Source: Pyricularia pennisetigena (lineage: Eukaryota > Ascomycota > Sordariomycetes > Magnaporthales > Pyriculariaceae). From it: a stretch of 64,000 nucleotides of DNA. Below the pieces are notes generated by a model. That model worked only from the letters and a program-made list of their open reading frames with translations, was not told where the DNA came from and did not search any database. This document shows positions 12,776 through 24,169 of this stretch, piece after piece; within the stretch, counting starts at the first letter, position 1, and each line of letters begins with the position of its first letter. Location of the stretch: the NCBI RefSeq assembly GCF_004337985.1, contig NC_043743.1, positions 1,631,882 to 1,695,881 of the forward strand. The letters are read 5' to 3'. Both the position numbers and the translations under genes were made by a program.

Positions 12776-12841
<66 letters not shown>

Positions 12842-14083
12842 CACTATCCAACTTAAAATGACAACATCTTCACCAATCCGCTATGGCTTTTGTTCTTTCC
12901 AGCGGATATAATATTCATGAAATCGGCTTTTCAAGCCTACAATTTCCCTCTTTTGATCATACTCAGACTTTGTGACATTAGACTTGATATCCTAACTTCA
13001 TCCTCCCTCCCAGCTCGGAACCGTATTCCCCACACCACGACGACGCTCCTCGCCCCCAGTCGCAGAACCGCCGAGGATTCAACAAATACCGGCTCAGAAC
13101 AGTAGCCAACGGACACCACCAGCAACTAGGTCGGCGACGGCATCCCCAATCCGAAGAGAGCAGATTCGTATCATTCGCGACCCCCTTCCGATCCGTCCGC
13201 CCAGACCCTTCTGCCCAGCGACCAGCCACATGATCGTGAGCCTGCAGCGCAGCTCCTCTCCTCTACAGCTGCCGCGAGCTAGTCGTGAGTCTGGTGTTGA
13301 TGCCTTCCTTTTTCTCTATCAGCCGGTCTCTCATCCGGCACTTCATTTTTTTCATGATAACTAAACCAGTCAGTAGAAGCAAATAATAAGGGAGAGGACA
13401 ACCTCGTGCCGTACAGACCTCCACCCACCCCAACTCAGCAACCAGAGGCAACGCAGCCGCACCGACGGGATGGGAGCTCACCTCGTCCGCGGACAAGAGA
13501 CACCGCTACCTCACCCAGCCCCAACTGCCGGGGCGACCGCGACCACGCTCGCCAACCACCACCACCACCACCACCAGAACGCAGGCAGGAAGCACCGCAC
13601 AGGGTTGGATGTCCACACGCAACAGCGGTGCCGGCCCGGCCACCGCTGAGCCCCAGCCCAGCCAGCATCGCGACCGCGTTCCCCGAGCCGCCGAGCCGCC
13701 CGCCGCCACCCGAGTGGATCCGCGAGCAGGCCGCCGCCGGCAACCCGGCGTGGATGTCGTCCATGTCGGATTCGGGCCCGAACAGGCGCTCGCTGCTGTG
13801 GAAGAGGCTGAAGCGGTGGGGGGAGAGGGTCAGGGGCCGGGTCGGGCCGTCGCGGTCGGGGAGGGCGAAGATGCGGGGAAAGGGGGAGGAGGCATGGGGC
13901 GCCCATGAGGTGGTGGGCAAACGGCCGATGAGTGACACACCGCCGCCGAGGCCCTGCTCGAGCTTATATTCGACGGCCTCGCGGACGTGTTTTGCCGCGT
14001 CTGATGGGCGCGCCTCAGCTGCTGGGGCGCGGTCGTCGTGGCCGGGGAGTAGTCATCCCCCGGTGGGTGCCTCTATGATCTGA
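12572..14083 (+). CDS. Proline-rich protein, three exons, unknown function
   Basis: I do not recognise this protein. Reading three exons, 12572-12715, 13014-13284 and 13374-14083, gives an uninterrupted 374-residue frame; no single open frame shows it. Splice sites are good: donor GTAAGC with acceptor CCCAG after a CCTAAC branch point, then donor GTGAGT with acceptor TCAG. The product starts MPRNGLDAVKSTAEP, has a basic stretch (ESRRRRFTKM) at the first junction, then long Pro/Ser/Arg-rich disordered segments including a run of seven prolines. A better-ordered stretch follows at about residues 250-325, with PPPEWIREQAAAGNPAWMSSM and a very basic RRSLLWKRLKRWGERVRGR that could bind nucleic acid or membrane. 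Third-position GC is high, as in neighbouring genes. The last 60 or so residues are weaker and the true 3' end could differ. Function: none assigned. Confidence 0.6.
12777..12836. repeat. Compound microsatellite (CT)12(AT)18
   Basis: Twelve CT units (12777-12800) run directly into eighteen AT units (12801-12836). It lies inside the first intron (12716-13013) of the proline-rich gene and explains why that intron is 298 nt, far longer than most in the window. The CT run is on the sense strand, so it adds pyrimidine tract within the intron. Confidence 0.95.
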
Positions 14084-14551
14084 GTGGCGGTATTGTGAGG
14101 AGCCGCAAGCGTTGGTCTTTTTTTTTTAGGGGGGAGAGCTTTGGATGGTCTTTCAGATGGTTTCGAAATCAGGGCGTCGTCTCAGGATCTGCTTTGCTTC
14201 AGTGATGACTGTGTTCGACCATCAACGGTATTATCAATGGCTCAATTCCATGCGCTCACCTAGCTGGCTATCCAAGTACGTACTGTAGCCATCACTCTCT
14301 AATTCGCTGCCTATCCTACTGCTTACCAGGCCAAGTGGTTTTTATTGGGGAATGAGCAATTTATCCCGTTTGTATTTTTCAGTAAAGGTGCTACGCTTTG
14401 AGGGATCTAGCGCCAGAATTGAAACTTGTGAAGCTGATCCTAGTATAAACCTGCAGTTTGTTCCAAAACCGGTATCCATCCGTATGTGTTACTTCCTAAC
14501 AGTCTCGCCTCGAGAACAGCATCTTTACTCGGATCCACGACTGCCAGTGGG

Positions 14552-14584
<33 letters not shown>

Positions 14585-14966
14585 TATTTGCAAGACCAAA
14601 TCTCAAAATATTTTTCAAGTTTTTCGTCATCCGTATCCAAGTCCAAGTTGAAAAGTTTACTTACGACGTATCCACTACTCCCAGATGGGTGACGCACATG
14701 GCCTGCGGAACGGACCGACCTTGACTACATTGTTACCAAGCAATCATTCGAGGAAATGAAGGAGTAACGTTCGGTTAGAGAATCATCAGTCAGCCTGACG
14801 ATACATGCTGTCAACCGTTCAATATGGTCATAACGTAACTAACAACATATTCCCAGGAGCGATGGTTGTTTTCAGGGTTGAGGTAACGAAGCAACCCCTT
14901 GTGGAATCCAAACACGCATCGGGTTTCACACAAACAAGTTTAGATTGACTCAACAGACAGTCTTGT
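14084..14966. other. Spacer between convergent genes, with an A31 run
   Basis: Holds the 3' ends of the proline-rich gene and the Iks1-type kinase. A 31-nt pure A-run lies at 14552-14582. No protein-like frame or RNA gene seen. Confidence 0.5.
14552..14582 (+). repeat. Poly(A) run, 31 nt
   Basis: Uninterrupted A on the plus strand in an intergenic region. No target-site duplication or upstream element body recognised. Confidence 0.95.
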
Positions 14967-17340
14967 TCATCCAGAAGTATGCCAGGTTGCCGTAGCGTTA
15001 TGAACGTGATAGCACATATTTCCCCAGCGGGATACCGCCCACAAAGCAACAAAGTGTAGACAAAACAGGAGAATGCTAACCCTCCAATCCCACCTCCAGC
15101 GCGACGCCCCGGCTATAGTCACTGGCCTGCCCGGGCGGTACCGCGACGTCATCCCCACACTGCTGGCGGTGGTCGGGATACCGAGGTCCATACCGGCCAT
15201 GGCTACAAGAGGCGCACCCACCTCGGAGCTTATCACGTACGGCCAGCACGGCCTTGTCAGGGTTGCTACCTTGACCAGGAACAGCCCTAGGCGGAAGGTG
15301 AATGCTACCGTGTCGCCATTGAACACGAGGAACCGAACCATCTGATGACAAACTACAGCGATGCGATGCCTTGCTTGTTCCATCCTGGTCCTGGCCGGCG
15401 GCATCAGTAGCGGCATGGGTGTGGGTGTGTTAGCTTGATAGTCAGTGTCGGGTTGCGAGTGCGATGGCGACTCGTGTGATATGTCACGCTCCTTGTGCGC
15501 GGTGGCCGAGACTGGTCGCATCCGGGGTGTCGTTGGCATCTCGATTTTCTCGATGCTATTCCTCATCGTCGGCTGAGGTGAATCACCTACGTCTCCTACA
15601 GCCGACACCGATTCTCGATCTTCAGCCGAAGATGACGACCGAGGCCGTGCAAATCGATTTACGGGTTCTTTGTGACCACCGTCAGCAAATCAGGCTGCGC
15701 GACATACATTGAAAGAGGGTTCACCCACCATTGACGGGCGTAGATGGAGGCCCAGGAGAGTCCAGGTTCCGGACTCTTCCTGTAGCCATCATGTCAGGCG
15801 TGCCGCCCCTTACGCCACGAGGAACTTTGTCGAGGTTTGATTCGTTGGAAATGATCCGGAGGACTTCGGCCGCGCTTGGACGCTCCCCCGGGAGTACGGA
15901 TAGTAACTTCTTCAGCAAAAGGTAAACCTTGTCCGGAAGATCAGGCCGCTCCCGCCTTTCATACTGATATCCTTTCCAGTCCTTGATTTCGGCGCGCAGC
16001 ATCTCGACGTCCTCCAGCTCCTCCTCTACCATGTTGGAATTTTGATACGGCAAGCGGCCAAAACACAGAAAGTATAAAATCATGCCCATGGAGAAAACAT
16101 CCGACTTGGTGGTAAAGTTCCCGTACCTCCCTTGCCTATCTTTTATCAGTACCTCAGGGGCACACCAGCTAATCGTACCGGTGGAGCCTGTCGAATTCCT
16201 GAGTGCTGACTCCTGCTGCACCTCCCCGAAATCGCTGATGAGACAGGTCATTTGTTTGCCTTGCCGGTGGAGCAGACAGTTGCTGGGTTTCAGGTCTCTG
16301 TGGATGTAGTTAGACTCATGCAGATAGACAAGGCCCGATGTGATGTCTTTGAATATCGAGTAAATTTCCTCAAAGTGGAGACGCCGATGGGAAGTTAGCC
16401 CCTCAGGTCGTTCAGTCTGCCCCCTTGATCGGCGTCGCATCTGTGCCTTGAGCTGTTCCTTTGTAGTCTCCTTTGGCTTCTGGCCGACGACATACTGGTG
16501 AAGGTCTCCACCGTTGCAATATTGCTGCAGTATGAAGGCGCATGCGACTCGCGGCCCGAACCGGTTCAGCGTGACCTCTTCCAACCATACGTGTTTGTAA
16601 GCCACCAAGTTTGGGTGGGTAAGGTTGGCCAGGAGCTCGACCTCGATGAGCACCTTTTCGAGCCAAGCATGGTCGTCACCCACGGGAACTCGCTTGCAGG
16701 CATAGTAACCAAGCTGGACACCGTCGAGCTGATGCCGGACCAGCAGAACAACACCCTTGCCACCCCTGCCAAGCTCGCGCTCCTCAACAAAGAAATCACG
16801 AAAGTAGTTCGGACTGAAGGCGTTCCTCCGGATGCGGGCGCCCTCCTTCACCGAAGGTGTACTCGACACAAACTCTACGCTATCTTCAGTATCGGGCTCC
16901 ACGTGGGGAACCCGGTGAACCAGACGTTTTACCGGACTCGAGGGCGGGTGGTCGTGGCGTTGAGAATGATGATCGTCTTGATCGCTCTGGGGTTCAATGT
17001 CATGGCCTGCCTGCAGCAAGCGGAAGTAGTTTGGGCTTACGAAGTAGGGAGCGTGGTGGCTGCTGTTGTTGTCCGAGGGCACGTCGAATGGGCGATCGCC
17101 CGACGATACAGGGTGGAGGGACTGGTGGCAGGTAGGACATTCGGTGATTCGTCTGATTTCCAGTCGTCGGGAGGTCCTATCGCGGACGACCAGGGCATTG
17201 TCGTGACGCCTATCAATTGGACAGAACCGTGGTTAGCGAGACTGTTGATTGGTGACAAACAGCGGCCACACACCCAGGAACCGGGTTACATACAAAACAA
17301 TTTCACGATCCTCGGAAGAATGATATGGAATTAGTGACAT
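14967..17340 (-). CDS. IKS1: Iks1-type serine/threonine protein kinase
   Basis: Predicted 742-residue kinase matching fungal Iks1, a poorly studied family; substrates are unknown. Exons (coding order): 17294-17340, 15729-17209, 14967-15667; introns of 84 and 61 nt with CTAAC and CTGAC branch points. The start MSLIPYHSSEDREIVL joins to RHDNALVVRDRTSRRLEIRR and a CPTC zinc-knuckle-like pair, as I recall for this family; an in-frame ATG further upstream was passed over for that reason. The kinase domain (about residues 150-455) has a glycine loop GRGGKG, the VAIK-type lysine in YACKRV, a catalytic loop IHRDLKPSN, DFG and CAPE. After a disordered linker, the last 130 or so residues contain two or three hydrophobic segments (for example WRVSILLFCLHFVALWAV), so it is probably membrane-anchored by its tail. 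Nothing is missing among key residues. Gene symbol given by similarity to the yeast family name. Confidence 0.85.
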
Positions 17341-18484
17341 GATCACGCGCGCATTCGAGACCGTTGGCTGGGGGGTAAAGCCGAAGTCTCTGATGAGAAA
17401 CGAGGAGCGATGCTGCCACAAATGTCAAGCAAGACGAACAAGCAGAAGCAAACAATCGAGACGGGCTATGCGCAAGTTAATAACTGATTTGAGGCGACCA
17501 ATGGGCGATCAGTCGGTCGACTTAATCATGTAGCTTGTAGGCTGTAGGGATGAAGGAACGGGGTCCCCATCTTCATGGTAATAGCAGGTTGTGATTTCAA
17601 CGATCTGGTGATGGAATGTGGTGATGTAGGAACATCTGCTCCGGATTCCTTTTTGACTTGCCGAGAATAGAGGGGCTTTGCAGCAGGACAGGCATTTGGA
17701 ATGGGGTGGTCCAGGTCCCACATCTCACTGCCCATCGAGATTTCCCTGCAGCTTGATGTCACGCCCAATTGCCAATTTAGCAGCTTGGCGGTCATCAGAT
17801 ATTGATCCCGGCCGGCTTGACCGGCGGGCAAAGTACCGCAATCCCTGTAAGGCCTTTTTTGTCCAACCTTGTTCCCCATTTGTGACTGCAATTGAACCTG
17901 AACCAACCAATTCTCTTTCCATTACTTCCAGGATCTACGGCTCCTATGCTGGTATGGATATGAAGTTTATGCCATTCTCGTTTTCGCAAGCAAAAAAAAA
18001 AAAAAAAAAACAACCAAGCAATCAATACCCATTGTGAGCCTATTGAGCCGGCCATTGGAATAGAGCAATTTGCACAGACCTGGCACAATGAATCGACAAA
18101 GGTTCCCTTTACAATGCCGACAACTGCATATTGCTATCCCTCTTTAACAAAGAGACTCTTTCAAGTGTTCCAAAGGCTCGAGGCCAGGAATTACTCCGAT
18201 AGCCAATTCTAAAAAAAAGAAGATATTTTTCTTTTACAACAACGGTGAGATGGATATATAAATGGCAGAATCCGGCTTCATCTCATCACATCTACAATCA
18301 CTCCTTATCAGCATCGGATTTCTCTGGTCTCTTCAAAGCAAATTCATCCTTTACAGCCAAAACTCTTTCGGATCCTCTGGATAGGACCCGGTCGACGTTA
18401 CAAGCACATATAGTACTTTCAAGGTAAGCACGTTCCTCTCCCCTCACTTACTCCTCTCCCCATCAATCCCCCTCAACCTTCAAC
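17341..18484. other. Divergent intergenic region
   Basis: Separates the divergent kinase gene and the small cysteine-rich gene, so it holds two promoters. It contains a 19-nt A-run (17992-18010) and the TATA-like element at 18255. No other feature recognised. Confidence 0.45.
18255..18263 (+). promoter_or_regulatory. TATA-like element upstream of the small Cys protein
   Basis: TATATAAAT, 222 bp before the ATG at 18485. The stretch between includes a possible 5' leader with a donor-like GTAAGC at 18424, so the leader might be spliced. Inference only. Confidence 0.4.
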
Positions 18485-18736
18485 ATGTGCTGGATTCAAG
18501 GCGCCATGGTCTTTGAGACCTGCGGCCACGAGCTTGTCAACGTCCTCGAGAGTGATGTCAAATACTGCCCCTGGGCCTCTGCCAAGCGCATGGCTTGCCC
18601 CGAGTCAATGTGTGAGAACGAGGAGAGCTCACTTCGCAAAGTCCCTAACCTCTGCGAAAGGTGCATTGCCCAAAAGGCAAAGAAGGACAGCAAGTTGAGT
18701 AGTAAACTCAGCATTAAGCTCGGCCTCAGGAGGTAA
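18485..18736 (+). CDS. Small cysteine-rich protein, 83 residues
   Basis: Single-exon frame of 83 residues. It starts MCWIQG and carries a CGH motif (residues 13-15), CPW, ACPESMC and a late CERC, followed by a lysine-rich tail. Short fungal proteins that begin with MC and have an early CGH and later Cys pairs are common; a zinc-binding fold is likely but the function is unknown. No signal peptide, so probably intracellular. A TATA-like element lies 222 bp upstream. Two oddities: a second in-frame ATG at 18506 follows an acceptor-like TTCAAG, so the protein may instead start MVFETCGHEL after a spliced leader; and the stop codon TAA lies inside a perfect donor GTAAGT, so a longer spliced form is conceivable although I found no convincing next exon. 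Moderate confidence that it is real. Confidence 0.55.
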   Translation: MCWIQGAMVFETCGHELVNVLESDVKYCPWASAKRMACPESMCENEESSLRKVPNLCERCIAQKAKKDSKLSSKLSIKLGLRR

Positions 18737-19237
18737 GTAAAGCATCACTGGGGCCTTGAAAAAAAGGTAGAAAAAAAAAGACATGATCTTCATGGTGAAC
18801 CTACAGGTAGGTACGATCTGGTGGATGTCTTTGAGTCATGATAATCTAATGATATTATGGTGAACAAAACCATAGTTTATTATACCAAATTACAGTTGGT
18901 GATATAAGTGCATGTACGCCATCGAGCTCGATCTTGTGCAGGGTAGCCCTTCTGCTGCTGACGCTTGAATGGAGCCGGAACTTGAATTGCACAAGGTACG
19001 CAAGACCCCGCACCCCACCTGAGCAGTACTCATGAAGAAAGCTGCAAAAATAGACGTCTTTCTAGCTACGTGACATTGTTTATAAAAAAAAAATTAAAAA
19101 TAAAATAAAAATAAAACCTAACGAGTTGGGAGGAATTCCTATAAAGGAAATCCGTCAGCCTCTCTACATACGCACTTGCTGCCAAGTCTCATAAATACCG
19201 AAATTCCGCAATCATCTTGACACCAGCGCAGGCGAAA
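18737..19237. other. 500-bp spacer
   Basis: Downstream of the small Cys gene and upstream of the OTU gene. Contains an A/T-rich stretch at 19081-19117 about 120 bp before the OTU start. Nothing else seen. Confidence 0.4.
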
Positions 19238-20161
19238 ATGGAGTCTCTGGAGCAGATGCAGGCGCGGCATCGCAAAGAGCTCAAGGATCTGCAGGGGCGC
19301 ATCACCAGCAAGAAAAAGAACGCGACAAAAAAGACGCGGAAGGGTGTCAACGATGAGTGTGCAGAACTCGAACGCCAAATGAAAGAGCGACACGAGTCCG
19401 AAACGAAGCAACTAAATGGAACGGCGGAAGAAGAGGAAGCAGCCAATTCCGAAGATGAGCCTGCCGTCGACGACACGAGGCAAAATGGCGAAAGCGAAGT
19501 GCCATCAAACGAAAAGGCATCTGCAGAGGTGAACGGTACACAGCCGTCGCCGCCACCGCAGCAGCAAGTGGGGAAGAAACGCAATCGGCAAAAGGAGCGT
19601 ATGGCGAGACGCGCAGCCGAGCAGGAGGCTGCTGCCGAAGCGGCTGCCGCTGAGGCTTCCAACATGGTGGACCACCGATCCAACGAGGCGGCACATATGG
19701 CGCGGGAACTGGCCACCCACTCCCTCGTCGAAAAGGAGATTGCACCCGACGGCCATTGCCTGTTCTCCGCCTTTGCAGACCAGCTCTCGACACTCTCCAT
19801 CCCACTACAGCAGGCACCCGGCGCCGGCGATGACAGTGCACCTCCCTACCGGATCGTGCGGCGGGCGGCCTCGTCGTACATTTCCGACCACGCCGAAGAC
19901 TTTGCCCCGTTCCTGGAAGAGCCGCTGGACGACTACGTGCGCAAGATGCGCGACACGGCAGAGTGGGGTGGGCACATGGAGCTGCTGGCACTGGCGAGCA
20001 CGTATAACGTCGAAGTCCGTGTTATTGCTGACGGCCGTACCGCGGTTGTGCAGCCAAAGGAGCCAAAGGAGGGCGAGCCCGCCAGGCAGGTGTGGCTGGC
20101 ATACTACAGGCATGGCTTTGGCCTTGGGGAGCATTACAACTCGCTGAGGAAGAAGTCTTGA
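19238..20161 (+). CDS. OTU-domain cysteine protease (OTUD6/Otu2-like deubiquitinase)
   Basis: Single exon, 307 residues. OTU proteases remove ubiquitin from proteins; the OTUD6/Otu2 group is linked to ribosomes and translation in other eukaryotes. The N-terminal half is a highly charged coiled-coil region (MESLEQMQARHRKELKDLQ, then KKKNATKKTRK and a long Glu/Ala-rich helix), typical of this group. The OTU domain covers about residues 155-305: catalytic Asp and Cys in APDGHCLFSAFA (near residues 170-173), and the catalytic His in GEHYNSL (near 297). All three key residues are present, so it should be active. The start is the first ATG of the frame; the few codons upstream lack one. It converges on the methyltransferase gene with 163 bp between stops. 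Confidence 0.9.
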   Translation: MESLEQMQARHRKELKDLQGRITSKKKNATKKTRKGVNDECAELERQMKERHESETKQLNGTAEEEEAANSEDEPAVDDTRQNGESEVPSNEKASAEVNGTQPSPPPQQQVGKKRNRQKERMARRAAEQEAAAEAAAAEASNMVDHRSNEAAHMARELATHSLVEKEIAPDGHCLFSAFADQLSTLSIPLQQAPGAGDDSAPPYRIVRRAASSYISDHAEDFAPFLEEPLDDYVRKMRDTAEWGGHMELLALASTYNVEVRVIADGRTAVVQPKEPKEGEPARQVWLAYYRHGFGLGEHYNSLRKKS

Positions 20162-20324
20162 GCGCAAAAGTCTATCATTACCACGTCCCTCCCCTGAATA
20201 CTGAGCCCCTATCTCAGGCTGCGAGCACTGTATGAGCGGAACTGTGAAAGTTATGAAACGTTCCCTGCTCAAAGTACTGTTGTGTTAAAGTCCAGGCCGC
20301 CACTGCTCAACTGGGTGGCGGTAA

Positions 20325-21304
20325 TCAACGAGCAAAGACAGCAATGCGATCATGCACGACTCCGTCGGCAACACCAGAACTATGGGTGCGAGACGGCACG
20401 ACTAGTTCCAATCTTTGAAGTCCACCCTGTTCGACAGCCTTGGGCATCGCATCCTCCGGAATCTTGCCATCGGCTTCATATTCCACCTTTTCACCAGGCC
20501 GAGAGAGATGCGCAATGTAGTGCTCAGGCAAGACACCCCATGGAGGGCCGCCCGTTGACCACGGCTTCGCGGTTGGCCATTGTAGGCAAACCAGTCGGCC
20601 CTCGGGAGCCAGGAGGCCCGCCATTCTTTGTGCCCACGCGGGTCTGGCAGAGATGGGAAGGGCACAGAAGAACTGGCGAGAATTGGTCAACAATTGGGTA
20701 ATATGTGCCAGCCTTGATGTTTGCTTACAGTGTAGTCGTAGATGAGGTCGAATTGTTGCACACCAGCCTTGTTCACCCATTCCTCGGAAAAGAAATCACC
20801 AGTGACCCTAGAAAAAAAAAGAGAAGAACAAAGAAATAGGAATTTGCTGCTCGTCAGTAATATAGGATACACTTCCTGTTTTGCACAACTCACGCACCAT
20901 GTGACCTTTCCCTTCTCAAATCCGTCCCTCTTCAGCTCGGCATAGGCACCATCGTCCCCTTGCTCGACTTTTTTCTCGTAGATGACCGACTGCTTGGTAG
21001 CTTCCTCGGAGTAGTCGAGACCCCAAACATCGTACCCCAGCCTGGAAAGCAGCAAAACGTCGTAGCCCCTCCCGCACCCGGGAACCAGAGCTCTCTTCTT
21101 CGGCCCGCCGGCGAGAGGAGGAGGAGGAGGAGGGACGAGATCTGGGCGGCCTGTCAGGACGTCGTAGAGAGCCATGCTGGGCCCGGCTCTGTCCCACGGC
21201 GTGTACTCCTCCTTCCACAGACCGTCCCAGCGCTTGCCGTGCTCCGAGAGCGGCTGGTCTAGGAAGAGGTTGGAGAGCTTGTTGGCCTGCTCGGGAGTGC
21301 CCAT
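20325..21304 (-). CDS. SAM-dependent methyltransferase, TPMT/thiol methyltransferase family
   Basis: Predicted 277-residue enzyme that would move a methyl group from S-adenosylmethionine to a thiol, thiocyanate, halide or similar small acceptor. Exons (coding order): 20898-21304, 20729-20807, 20325-20672; introns of 90 and 56 nt. The family's N-terminal signature is present (WDGLWKEEYTPWDRAGPSMAL), followed by SAM motif I RALVPGCGRGYDVLLLS (about residues 70-86) and the acidic end of beta-2, VWGLDYSEEA. The middle exon supplies GDFFSEEW and FDLIYDYT, and the last exon FFCALP, typical of plant and fungal thiol methyltransferases of PF05724. The first intron sits inside the codon for Trp of KVTW. 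The true substrate cannot be read from sequence. Complete, with no broken motifs. Confidence 0.85.
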
Positions 21305-21806
21305 GGTTGCGAAGCGCTTTGGGCAATTTATAGTTTTTTTTTTCTGCTGTAGAAAAAAGAAGAAGAAGATTTGGTATACACGTGAGGTAGAAACGGCAAA
21401 AGATTGTGAACTTTTGGATGAATTTGATATGTCCTGATATTGGTCTGGTGACAGTGTAAACGCGAATGGACGGTGCTCAAGCTCCCCCTCCGGTCCCCCC
21501 GCCCCAGGTGGAAGTGGGTCTACTGCTGTATGTATTTGCCCACTAAAAAGGGTACGCCTATATGAAGACTAACCACAAACGTGTACATGGCACCCGACTA
21601 GGAAAATGTAAAGGGAAAACTCTACGACCCGTTGTAAGTTTATGTTCCCGATCTTTTTTGATGACACTGTCTTTATAAGCAAATCTTTAGAGCACTTATT
21701 CAAGTGACTCAATGGACCTCGTCAACTACTATTTTGTTATAATTATACAACTATGAGATAATTTTCAGTTCACCATAAGCTCTAGCTTCAAACAGCTTCC
21801 GAGTCC
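21305..21806. other. 500-bp spacer
   Basis: Upstream of the methyltransferase and downstream of the dehydrogenase gene (both minus strand). A/T-rich after 21630. Nothing recognised. Confidence 0.4.
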
Positions 21807-22637
21807 TCATATTTTGGATACCAAAGAAATCCCTCCATCGAGCGGGATTGTGGCTCCATTGACAAATGCTCTGTTGAACGTAATTTCCAGATTAGCGAGG
21901 AGGAGCATAGATCAGCAAGCCATGTCTGATATAAAAGGAGGGGCGAGAGGAGAAAACTTACCCAGCTTGGCTCGACAGCCAAAGACATGCACCGGCAACG
22001 TCCTCGGGCTGCCCGATCCTGCCCAGAGGCGAAGCCTCCTTGATGGCATCTCCGGCCGCATCCAGCGTCGCCGCCATCATCTTGCTGGGGAACGGCCCGC
22101 AGGCGAGCGTATTGCTGGTGATGTGCCTCTTGCCCAGCTCGAGGGCCAGCGTGCGGCTCAGGTGGTGCAGACCGGCCTTGCTGGCAGCGTAGGCAAAGTT
22201 GGCCAGCACGGGCACGCGCAGGGCGTCGATGGACCCGATGTTGATGACGCGCGCCGGATCCGCCGGGGTGGCCGCCTTCTCCAGCAGCGGCAGCAGCTTC
22301 TGCGTGAGCGTGAAGACGCGCTGCAGGTTCAACGTCAGGAGCTTGGTCCATGCGTGGTCCGGGTGGTCCTCGAGGGATGCGCCCCAGGTGGCCCCGGAGT
22401 TGTTGACGAGGACGTGGAGCCGAGGCTCGCGTGCCGCCAGGTCAGACGCCAGCTTGGTGCACTCGTCGAGGGACTGCAGGTTGGCGGGCAGCGCCACGGC
22501 GGACCCGGGCCCCTTGGCCGTGAGCTCTGCAGCAACCTTTTCGCACGAGGCCGCGTCCCTGGACGAGATGTAGACCTTGGCGCCGTTGGCAACGTAGCCT
22601 GTGGCATGAGGAGTGTGTTAGTTTTTTTTTCTTTGTT

Positions 22638-22668
<31 letters not shown>

Positions 22669-22853
22669 AGGGCTCGGACCGAACAGACCTTCTGAGATCA
22701 TCCTTCCGATGCCTTTGGCACCCCCGGTGACGAGCACGACTTTCCCCTAGGGTGACCATGTTAGTTAGCTAAGCTCAGATGCGAGAGGCTGTGAGTGATG
22801 GTGCGCATTAGTAGCAAAAGTACCTTGACATCAAAGAGTTTGGTAATATCCAT
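21807..22853 (-). CDS. Short-chain dehydrogenase/reductase (SDR)
   Basis: Predicted 262-residue NAD(P)-dependent oxidoreductase. Four exons (coding order): 22824-22853, 22689-22746, 21962-22598, 21807-21870; introns of 77, 90 and 91 nt. The first exon is only ten codons (MDITKLFDVK). The cofactor loop VTGGAKGIGRMI spans about residues 15-26; NNSG and an INIGSI strand follow; the catalytic pair is YAASK with a Ser upstream. The C-terminus GRIGQPEDVAGACLWLSS and FVNGATIPLDGG is typical of 3-oxoacyl-ACP-reductase-like fungal SDRs of the RhlG type. The substrate is unknown. The second intron carries a (TTG)10 microsatellite. All catalytic residues are present and the frame is intact. Confidence 0.88.
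22638..22667. repeat. (TTG)10 microsatellite
   Basis: Ten perfect TTG units on the plus strand, equal to (CAA)10 in the sense direction of the dehydrogenase gene, entirely inside its second intron (22599-22688) and flanked by a T9 run. Makes up a third of that intron. Confidence 0.95.
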
Positions 22854-24169
22854 TGTCAGTTTATCTCGGTAGGTACAACGTTTAAATATCGGAGGCTTTG
22901 ATTATCGTATATGTAAATGTCTGTATATTTCCAATTGCATATCAATTCGATAGTTCTTGAGGAGGTATATTGTTAACAAAGGGTGAGATTGCAACGGCTG
23001 ATATGGTCATAGTGGGTACTAGGGGTGGGCCGAGTGCCGAGGTTGTTTAGTGACCATGCAGGGGTTAATTGCCCATTTAGGTACCTATCAAGTACCTGCG
23101 GAGTTGGACCAAGTTCATTAAAGAACCTCTCAAATTTCCGTTGTTTGCCACAGAAATCCAAGGTGTTTTGACATGAGAACAGAAGCCACCAGATTTCGGT
23201 GAAATCATTTGATTTTTGATCGCCATCTTATGGCTGCTTGATGCTGACCTTTCCAACCTGTCCTATATTATTTGTGGGTCACGATACCCCAAAGCGGTTC
23301 TTCTTCGATGGTTTCCACAGGTGGTCGTTGGAGTTGGACAGTCTCAGTAGTGGTCGGATGTATAGAGGTTACGATCTCACCCAGGAATGCAAAATCTACT
23401 GCCGCACGATTGGGAGGCTCAATGCCGAGCGTGTCTGGTTGGCTGTCAATTGGTAGGAAAATTGGTTCAAGTAAACGGCCAAGAAATCAGGAAGTTGTGT
23501 ACAGGTGCATATAGTGCCAGGACGAGGGATGTCGGCATTATCATGTCTTCTTTTCAATATCCACATGATGCTATTGTATGAAGCACATAGTGATGACCTG
23601 CAGGAGCTTCAACAAGTTTCTAATTCGTATCGGATTAGTTAACTGTGCATCTATATTCGGAATTCACCGGTACAGCAAGCAAGCAAGACAGGCATTTCTA
23701 CTATAGACCCAGGTTTGAGTTCTAGTCTAGGGTTAGGACTGTCTAAAATTACATGGCAAATTTAATGGCCACGTGATAGCGCGATCCAAGCATCCCCGCC
23801 CCAAGATCCTCGATCGCGGCTGATCTCGGAGATTCCGGATTTGAGCTGCACTGACGTGATGGATCCCCGAGCCACAAAACAAATAAAACCATGATGCCAT
23901 ATCGAGCTGCACCATTGAGATCTGCATTGGCATTTGTGACTGGCTTTGTAACATGACAATTCGTTTAATAGCTTGGTTGAGCGAACCACCAATTGAGCAA
24001 GCTTGCATCACTGTAACTCAGTTATCTTGAACTCTTTCTCTAGGATATTGCAACCATAAGGATAGACCAGGTGCCCGAGTCTAGCTCACGTTGTCGTTTG
24101 CGCAACAGCTTTTTGTTAACTCTCCTTTCCCACACCGCGATTTCCCAATCGCAACCTTCCTGCATTACC
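22854..24169. other. 1.3-kb divergent intergenic region
   Basis: Between the divergent SDR and DUF2461 genes. Only short unrelated open frames; no RNA gene or repeat family recognised. Confidence 0.45.

Noticed and set aside
13435..13938. 167-codon antisense frame opposite the proline-rich gene
   Set aside because: GC-rich coding DNA commonly gives open antisense frames; the sense strand has splice-consistent exons instead.
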